Source: Desulfuromonadaceae bacterium
GTDB taxonomy: Bacteria > Desulfobacterota > Desulfuromonadia > Geobacterales > Pseudopelobacteraceae
NCBI GenBank assembly: GCA_028712665.1
Contig: JAQTRC010000012.1
Location: 1-34,258, forward strand
Length of the DNA stretch: 34,258 nucleotides
Direction: 5' to 3'
The notes below the pieces were generated by a model. That model was not told the origin of the DNA. It made no database searches and worked only from the letters and a program-made list of their open reading frames with translations. This document shows, in pieces, positions 29,210 to 34,258 of the stretch (positions within the stretch are counted from its first letter, which is position 1; each line of letters starts with the position of its first letter). The translations under genes and the position numbers were made by a program.

Positions 29210-31012
29210 GTGTTCATCATTTCATCAGCAGGGAATCGACGCGGCATAGCCCTCCTCAACGTGGTCTTCATCTTCATATTCATCGCGGTTCTGATTGTCT
29301 CCGGACTGAAGATGTACGGTTCCGTCGTGGTACGCGAGAAGATCAACGACACCAAGGGCGGACTGGAAAACCAGGTCAGGATGATAATGGCCTGGGCTGC
29401 GAAGAACGGCCGGCTCCCCACGAAGGACGAGTATCCGGCTGTTTTCGGCGGGACCAACCCGCCACTGGACGCATGGGGCAAACCGATATACTACATCTAC
29501 GACGTCAGTTTGACTGCGACCGGCACCGGCGGCCTCTGCGGCAGAACAACCACCAGTCTGTCAAATAATGCATTTGCGCTTGTGAGCGGAGGGAGCGATT
29601 TCACTGTTCTGAGCACCGCAGATGCTGTAGTTGTCACGGACTCGAAGGGTGCAACAGCCTTTGTTCCCGACAAATCAGACATGTACCGCATCGTCACCCT
29701 GGATGAGCTAAAAAGTCAAACCGGCTGTTTCGGCCGGACCGCCGGACGGCTGCGGATTGTGAACAACGAGTTGCCCTGGACATGTTCAGGCAGCACGGCT
29801 AATTTGGCCACGATGGTTGGCGACGGCGGTGCGCCAGGCGCTGGTTATACCTGGTCATTGACATCCCCATGGTCATGGCTGTCGATCAATTCAACCACAG
29901 GATTGCTTTCTCCAAATACTGCAATCACAACGACTGCCGGCACTTACCCGTTAATTACCGTCAACCTGGTTGATTCGCAAGGCGTCACTGCCCAGCGTAA
30001 TTATAATTTAAAAGTTTTTTACTGCGGAGACGATAGCGGCATTCCTGTCGAAAACAAGTTTATTCAAGGAGCAACCCTTTCATTCGGCGGCAATACTGTA
30101 AGTGGAGCAAACGCAACCGTTGTCCTTAACGGTAATTTGCAAAAAGATGATATCAATGGCGGCGCAGCCATTGCCGTGACTAATGCCTATATCGGCGGAA
30201 ATGTCACGTTGGGTGGCAGCCAGACTTTGGGCAATCCAGCCACCCCCGGCATAATATACATCCAAGGCGACCTCGACCTGAGCGGCTCATCCGGAATTTA
30301 CGCCAAAGCCATCTATGTAACAGGAAACATTACGCTTCAGGGCTCCCCTTTTCTGGGACTGAACGATAATTCAACAAAGATAAATGCTCTTGGAAATATT
30401 GACTTACTAAGCGGCGACATCCATGGAGAGCTGTATGTGGGGGGCAACCTGTCTCTGAAAAGCGTCACGCTTTACAAAAACGCCTATATCACCGGCGACC
30501 TCGCACTTGACTACACGCCCACCTTAAGCGGCAGCACAACCCTGTATTACAAGGGTTCACTGAGCGCACCCTCCTATTTAGATCCCGGCATTCTTGCAAA
30601 ATGCATTAAAGACACATCTCTTCCGCCGGCGGCAATCCCGGTTGCCATGCCCGCCACGACCATTCCGCCTCTCAAGGCGGATTCATGGTATACATCCAAT
30701 GGCTACCTTGCCGGCGGCGCTTTAACAAACAACATCAAGATATTTGCCGCCGGCAACTACTCTGCAAACGCTTCAGCCTCCAATGTTGTCATCGTCAGCA
30801 AAGGGAATATTACAGTTGGCTCGGGCAATGACGCCATCAGCGGTGTTTTATTTGCGCCAAACGGCAAAATCACGTTCGGTGGAAACTCATTCACTGGATA
30901 TGTCATCGCTAAAAACGGCTTTTTTGTCACCAGCGGCGGTTCCACGGTAACGTTGAAATCGCTGTCAACGTATATTCCTGGTTTGCCTGATTACCCGTTT
31001 GTGTACCCGTGA
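29210..31012 (+). CDS. GspK-like minor prepilin with Ig-like and beta-solenoid-like domains
   Basis: A 600-aa protein starting at GTG (an in-frame TAG 15 bases upstream excludes longer forms; AGAGGA precedes it). It has a 12-residue leader ending GNRRG and mature IALLNVVFIF, with Asn at position 5. The N-terminal about 200 residues parallel the previous gene (LPTKDEYPAVFGGT, LCGRTTTSL, TLDELKSQTGCFG). An Ig-like domain lies at about 195-270. From about 280 to 590 short repeating strands (VTLGGSQTLG, IYIQGDLDLSGSSG, LYVGGNLSLKSVTLY, ITVGSGNDAISGVLFAPNG) suggest a right-handed beta-solenoid like polymer-forming or adhesin domains. It is likely a pilus-tip adhesive subunit. Confidence 0.78.
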   Translation: MFIISSAGNRRGIALLNVVFIFIFIAVLIVSGLKMYGSVVVREKINDTKGGLENQVRMIMAWAAKNGRLPTKDEYPAVFGGTNPPLDAWGKPIYYIYDVSLTATGTGGLCGRTTTSLSNNAFALVSGGSDFTVLSTADAVVVTDSKGATAFVPDKSDMYRIVTLDELKSQTGCFGRTAGRLRIVNNELPWTCSGSTANLATMVGDGGAPGAGYTWSLTSPWSWLSINSTTGLLSPNTAITTTAGTYPLITVNLVDSQGVTAQRNYNLKVFYCGDDSGIPVENKFIQGATLSFGGNTVSGANATVVLNGNLQKDDINGGAAIAVTNAYIGGNVTLGGSQTLGNPATPGIIYIQGDLDLSGSSGIYAKAIYVTGNITLQGSPFLGLNDNSTKINALGNIDLLSGDIHGELYVGGNLSLKSVTLYKNAYITGDLALDYTPTLSGSTTLYYKGSLSAPSYLDPGILAKCIKDTSLPPAAIPVAMPATTIPPLKADSWYTSNGYLAGGALTNNIKIFAAGNYSANASASNVVIVSKGNITVGSGNDAISGVLFAPNGKITFGGNSFTGYVIAKNGFFVTSGGSTVTLKSLSTYIPGLPDYPFVYP

Positions 31013-31164
31013 TGTTTGCCGTTGCCATGCTCCAGCTTGGGAACGATGATGATTATTCGGTTGCGACTTGAGGAACATGTTGCGGATTTTCTTGCATCCT
31101 GGCAACTCTGAAACATCGGATATGGAAGTCTTGCAAGATCTTCGCGGAAACAGGGAAAAAACAA

Positions 31165-31344
31165 ATGCTGAAATACCTGCTTTTCATAATGTTCTTCTCC
31201 GGCATGGTGCTTGGTTATATGTTATTGCACGTACCGACCACCACCCCGTACGATGAGATGCTCACGCTGGTATGGCAGGGGATGTCTCTGGTGTTGATAG
31301 GTGGGATTGGAAGCATTGTTTGCCTGTTCAAAATTACGAGGTAG
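31165..31344 (+). CDS. 59-aa small two-TM membrane protein
   Basis: An ORF of 59 residues has two hydrophobic segments: residues 2-22 (LKYLLFIMFFSGMVLGYMLL) and about 38-56 (QGMSLVLIGGIGSIVCLF). A short polar loop PTTTPYDEM joins them and it ends KITR. AGGG lies 9 bases before the ATG. It stands in the gap between the last prepilin and the DUF4388 gene, on the same strand, 37 bases before the latter. I do not recognise a family. Its codon pattern and clean TM topology argue for a real gene, possibly a small pilus or signalling accessory. Confidence 0.55.
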   Translation: MLKYLLFIMFFSGMVLGYMLLHVPTTTPYDEMLTLVWQGMSLVLIGGIGSIVCLFKITR

Positions 31345-31381
31345 CTTGCTATAGATATTAACCTGAAAGGAGGTGACCGGC

Positions 31382-33133
31382 ATGTCTTTCAACGGCGACC
31401 TTGAGCATTTCCCGCTTGTAGATGTCATACAGCTTCTCCATATGACAAGTAAAACCGGAATCCTGTTTCTCAAGAGTCCGAAAGGTGAAAGCCAGCTGGT
31501 CTTTCATGAAGGGTATCTTGTCAGCGCAAATCACCTGAATAACAATGTGCGTATCGGCAAGGTGCTGGTTGATATGGGCGCCATTACCGATAATCAGCTG
31601 AACGAGGCGCTGGCCGCCCAGAAAAAAGCCGGGAACGCGCGCAAACCGCTGGTTGCCACCCTTATCGAACTGGGAACCATCGATAAAGAGACAGCCTTCA
31701 AGGGGCTTGAATCTTTGATTGAGTTGACGATTGTCGAAGTTCTGACCTGGGCGACCGGAACCTTTACTCTTGATGTTTCAAAAGAGTACGTTTCAGATGA
31801 ATATCGCTACTACCCGGAAATGCTCCAGCAGGAAATTCTGCTGAACGCTCAGGGGGTACTGATGGATGCCCTCCGGATATATGATGAAAAGATGCGCGAC
31901 GGGACGCTTAGTAAAGTATTCTTTTCCGATGAAAACCAGGTCAAAGCGGCTCCCGATGACAACTCTGCGTCCCCTGATATCACCGCCGATCTGCTTGGAT
32001 TGGACGGCCTCGACAATATTTCCCGGGAAATACCTGATCTGTTCACCGGTTTGAAGGATAACGATCCTGTTGAAGATCACCGGCAACTTGTCGCCCATGC
32101 CCTTCCGGAAACCGCAATCGATCGGCAGGAACAGCTGATATCCTTTCTGGCCGGGATTCCCCGCGCCTCTGTCAGCGATGACGGGCCGCCGGTAACAGCA
32201 ATAATACTGCTCTCTCAGAACGAACTGTTGTCGCACTGCGTGACGACAGTATGCAGGAACGAGAACCTGTTCGTCTTTACAACAGATGAAGAAGCGGGCC
32301 TGGATGTAATCATCGAGCAGCATCTGGAAAGGGATCTTCACCCTGTCCTGATAATTGACATCCCTCATGACAAGGAGAGAGAGCAGGCCATCTCGCTTGT
32401 ACATAAAAAAGGGGCCGAGTATCCCCAGACATCTATCCTGATCGCAGCATGTTGCCATACATGGGATGCAATAAGCATTGAAGTCTTGAGAGCAGGGGCC
32501 CGCTCTATCATTCCACGCCCCTGCCGGCAGTGCCACGAAGATACTTATGTGCCGCAGATGATAGCCTTTCTTTCCGTGATCGGCTCATTCCTTAAAACTA
32601 TTCTTCCGTTACCTCATCCCCAGGTTGGGCAACAGTTCATAGCCTGTCTGAATCAGCTTAAAACGCTTTCTGAACCGCCCGAAATCGCCCTGGTATTGCT
32701 TAACTTCGCAGCCGACCAGTTTGAGAGGGCAATGACATTTGTCGTATCAAAAACGGAACTGATCGCGGAGAAGTCTATTGGAGTTACCACCAGCAAGTCA
32801 GACGGCCCGACCTCTCCGCTCATGTTCAAAATTTCGCTCGACAGCCATTCCGTGCTTCAGGAAGCCGTTGAAAAAGGGCGCCTGTATTATGGACAGCGAA
32901 ACGATGCAATTCTGACAGAGGTGCTCTACAAGGAAATTGGAGCCCCTCACAGTCCGAAAGCCATGATTGTGCCGCTTGTCAGCCGTGGTAAAGTTATCGC
33001 CGTCACCTACGCAGACTTCGGGTCGAAAGCGGTAACTCCGCCACAGATCGGACTGATGGAGGCGCTTGCGCAGTATGCAGGCGCCATACTGGACAATGCC
33101 CTGTACCGTAATAAAATTGGAAAGACGGGGTGA
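31382..33133 (+). CDS. PATAN/DUF4388 regulator with embedded MshEN-like motif, REC-like and GAF-like domains
   Basis: A 583-aa soluble protein. It opens with the DUF4388 (PATAN) hallmark FNGDLEHFPLVDVIQLLHM, then KTGILFL. Residues 57-80 (RIGKVLVDMGAIT...ALAAQ) fit the first MshEN c-di-GMP motif exactly. Residues 89-112 (PLVATLIELGTID...) resemble the second but lack its Gly3 and final Gln. About residues 265-400 form a degenerate receiver-like domain (VLIIDIP with Asp326; LRAGARSIIPRP). About 425-575 look like a GAF domain (KAMIVPLVSRGKVIAVTYADFG). A perfect GGAGGTGA precedes the ATG at 31382, so the in-frame GTG at 31373 is rejected. It lies directly upstream of pilT. The role is probably regulatory. 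Confidence 0.75.
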   Translation: MSFNGDLEHFPLVDVIQLLHMTSKTGILFLKSPKGESQLVFHEGYLVSANHLNNNVRIGKVLVDMGAITDNQLNEALAAQKKAGNARKPLVATLIELGTIDKETAFKGLESLIELTIVEVLTWATGTFTLDVSKEYVSDEYRYYPEMLQQEILLNAQGVLMDALRIYDEKMRDGTLSKVFFSDENQVKAAPDDNSASPDITADLLGLDGLDNISREIPDLFTGLKDNDPVEDHRQLVAHALPETAIDRQEQLISFLAGIPRASVSDDGPPVTAIILLSQNELLSHCVTTVCRNENLFVFTTDEEAGLDVIIEQHLERDLHPVLIIDIPHDKEREQAISLVHKKGAEYPQTSILIAACCHTWDAISIEVLRAGARSIIPRPCRQCHEDTYVPQMIAFLSVIGSFLKTILPLPHPQVGQQFIACLNQLKTLSEPPEIALVLLNFAADQFERAMTFVVSKTELIAEKSIGVTTSKSDGPTSPLMFKISLDSHSVLQEAVEKGRLYYGQRNDAILTEVLYKEIGAPHSPKAMIVPLVSRGKVIAVTYADFGSKAVTPPQIGLMEALAQYAGAILDNALYRNKIGKTG

Positions 33134-33187
33134 TTTGATGTATGTTTCACAACTGCCTCAACTGACCCAAATATGCGAGGGATTATT

Positions 33188-34258
33188 ATGGACGTGAATA
33201 TTCTGCACCAGATTCTAGACATCGCTTTCCAGAGAAAGGTTTCAGATCTCCATTTCGAGGTTGATAACCCGCCATTTTTCAGGGGGCGCGGTCAGCTGAT
33301 TCGAGCCAAGATGCCCAACATGACCGCGACTGATACTGAATTCATCGCCGACACGGTACTTAAGCAGAACGGCCGCCAGTTGAACAATGATCTTAAAGAG
33401 TGCGACGCTTCCTATTCCCTCCCGAGCGGAGGACGATTTCGTGTCAGCATTTTCAGACAAAAGGGGCATTACGGAATCGTTATGCGAGTTATTCCTCCGG
33501 TCATCGGCACCTTCGAAGAGCTCCACCTGCCGCCGGTTCTGGCTGAAATCGCGCAGACCCCCAACGGACTGATTCTCGTCACCGGCCCTACCGGCAACGG
33601 CAAATCTACATCTCTGGCCTCCATGCTCCGATACCTTAACGAAAACTTCAGCTACAACATCATTACCATAGAGGACCCGATAGAGTTCCTCTTCACGTCC
33701 AAGAAGAGCTGCATCATCCAGCGTGAGATCGGTATCGACACGGAAAGCTTCAACTCTGCACTCAAGGCGGCCCTTCGAATGGATCCGGATGTTATCATGG
33801 TGGGGGAGATGCGCGACAGGGATACCATCGATGCCTGTATCAAAGCGGCCGAGACCGGACATCTGGTGCTTTCGACCCTGCACACCCAGGGAGCAGTCTC
33901 GACCATTAACCGGATAATCGGTCATTTTCCTCCCGAGGCTCAGGAGATAATGCGTCAACGACTGGCAGACATCCTTGTTGCAACGATCTCGCTTCGCCTG
34001 ATAAAGGACAAATCTGGAGAAAGCATTTTGCCGGTCGTTGAGATCATGCGAGCTACTACCACTATCCAGGCCTGTATCCGCGAAGGGAGACTGGACGAAA
34101 TTGAAAAACATATCGAAAACGGAGCATCCCAGTACCATATGCAGACCCTGGATATGCATCTGCTTCAACTCTATCGCCAGGATATGATATCAATCGAAGA
34201 TGCAAAGCGCCTTACACACTCGATGGACTTCGAACGAAAGCTGATGTTCGACAACTAG
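33188..34258 (+). CDS. PilT-family pilus retraction ATPase
   Basis: This 356-aa hexameric ATPase depolymerises pili. The N-terminal PAS-like half reads VSDLHFEVDNPPFFRGRG. The core has Walker A GPTGNGKST (Lys139; Asn replaces the usual Ser), an Asp box IEDPIEFLF, Walker B MDPDVIMVGEMRD and the His box GHLVLSTLHTQGA. EIMRATTTIQACIREGRLDEI corresponds to the PilT region around AIRNLIRE, where the AIRNL core is replaced by TIQACIRE. CGAGGG precedes the ATG at 33188; the Met at 33173 is less likely. The stop codon is the last three bases of the window. It probably serves this MSHA-like pilus and may not be the main PilT of the cell. Confidence 0.88.
   Translation: MDVNILHQILDIAFQRKVSDLHFEVDNPPFFRGRGQLIRAKMPNMTATDTEFIADTVLKQNGRQLNNDLKECDASYSLPSGGRFRVSIFRQKGHYGIVMRVIPPVIGTFEELHLPPVLAEIAQTPNGLILVTGPTGNGKSTSLASMLRYLNENFSYNIITIEDPIEFLFTSKKSCIIQREIGIDTESFNSALKAALRMDPDVIMVGEMRDRDTIDACIKAAETGHLVLSTLHTQGAVSTINRIIGHFPPEAQEIMRQRLADILVATISLRLIKDKSGESILPVVEIMRATTTIQACIREGRLDEIEKHIENGASQYHMQTLDMHLLQLYRQDMISIEDAKRLTHSMDFERKLMFDN

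Noticed and set aside
31012-31071. 19-codon ORF overlapping the last prepilin stop
   Set aside because: Too short, no ribosome-binding site and no features; the overlap of stop and ATG is not enough alone.
31793-32536. 247-aa minus-strand ORF
   Set aside because: Antisense shadow of the DUF4388 gene.
33242-34168. 308-aa minus-strand ORF
   Set aside because: It lies entirely antisense to the PilT-family gene, shows no recognisable domain, has no ribosome-binding site and is a codon-bias shadow.

Overview
The window reads as a chromosomal segment of a Geobacter-like bacterium (Desulfuromonadota/Geobacterales). The basis is the minus-strand order pheA-tyrA-aroA-cmk-ispH-rpsA-ihfB, the combination of a DUF4388 signalling protein with an MSHA-like type IV pilus locus, and Geobacter-style sigma-54-like promoters and dispersed intergenic repeats. 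This placement is inferred from gene content alone; no database search was possible.

Left third (1-9264), almost all on the minus strand. A truncated FecR-like stub on the plus strand ends at a strong terminator. A housekeeping block then reads right to left: a small exported protein, gcvT, pheA, tyrA, aroA, cmk, ispH, rpsA, ihfB and tRNA-Leu(UAA). Adjacent genes are mostly overlapped or closely spaced. A repeat-bearing spacer separates tyrA from aroA, and a sigma-70 promoter sits at the ispH/rpsA junction.

Middle (9345-12094), plus strand. A GAF-HD-GYP c-di-GMP phosphodiesterase and a RhlE-type DEAD-box helicase stand divergently from the housekeeping block.

Right two thirds (12473-34258), plus strand. 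This is an MSHA-like (type IV) pilus biogenesis locus. It holds a hydrophobic 42-aa leader ORF, a PilM/PilN-like fusion, PilO-like and PilP/MshK-like proteins, an MshL secretin, an MshE assembly ATPase with an intact MshEN c-di-GMP-binding domain, an MshG platform protein, an MshM-like AAA ATPase, a lytic transglycosylase and an MshN-like TPR protein. A sigma-54-type promoter and a long structured leader precede the main prepilin. A TMTC-like membrane glycosyltransferase follows, then three large minor prepilins, a small two-TM protein, a PATAN/DUF4388 regulator and a PilT-type retraction ATPase.

The pilin section is interrupted at about 25.3-26.65 kb by accessory DNA: a MNT/HepT-type toxin-antitoxin remnant, G-rich inverted repeats and a DUF4160/DUF2442 pair.

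The most interesting points are as follows. The two distal minor prepilins lack Glu5 (GspK-like) and carry Ig-like domains plus either a 10x pentapeptide Asp/His/Gly tail or a beta-solenoid-like domain, so they look like tip adhesins. An MshEN-like c-di-GMP motif is embedded in the DUF4388 protein just upstream of pilT, which suggests that extension (MshE) and retraction (PilT) may both be tied to c-di-GMP, with an HD-GYP enzyme close by. A 53-aa HepT remnant keeps the RX4HXY motif. Two small membrane-type ORFs of under 60 codons are well placed for translation.
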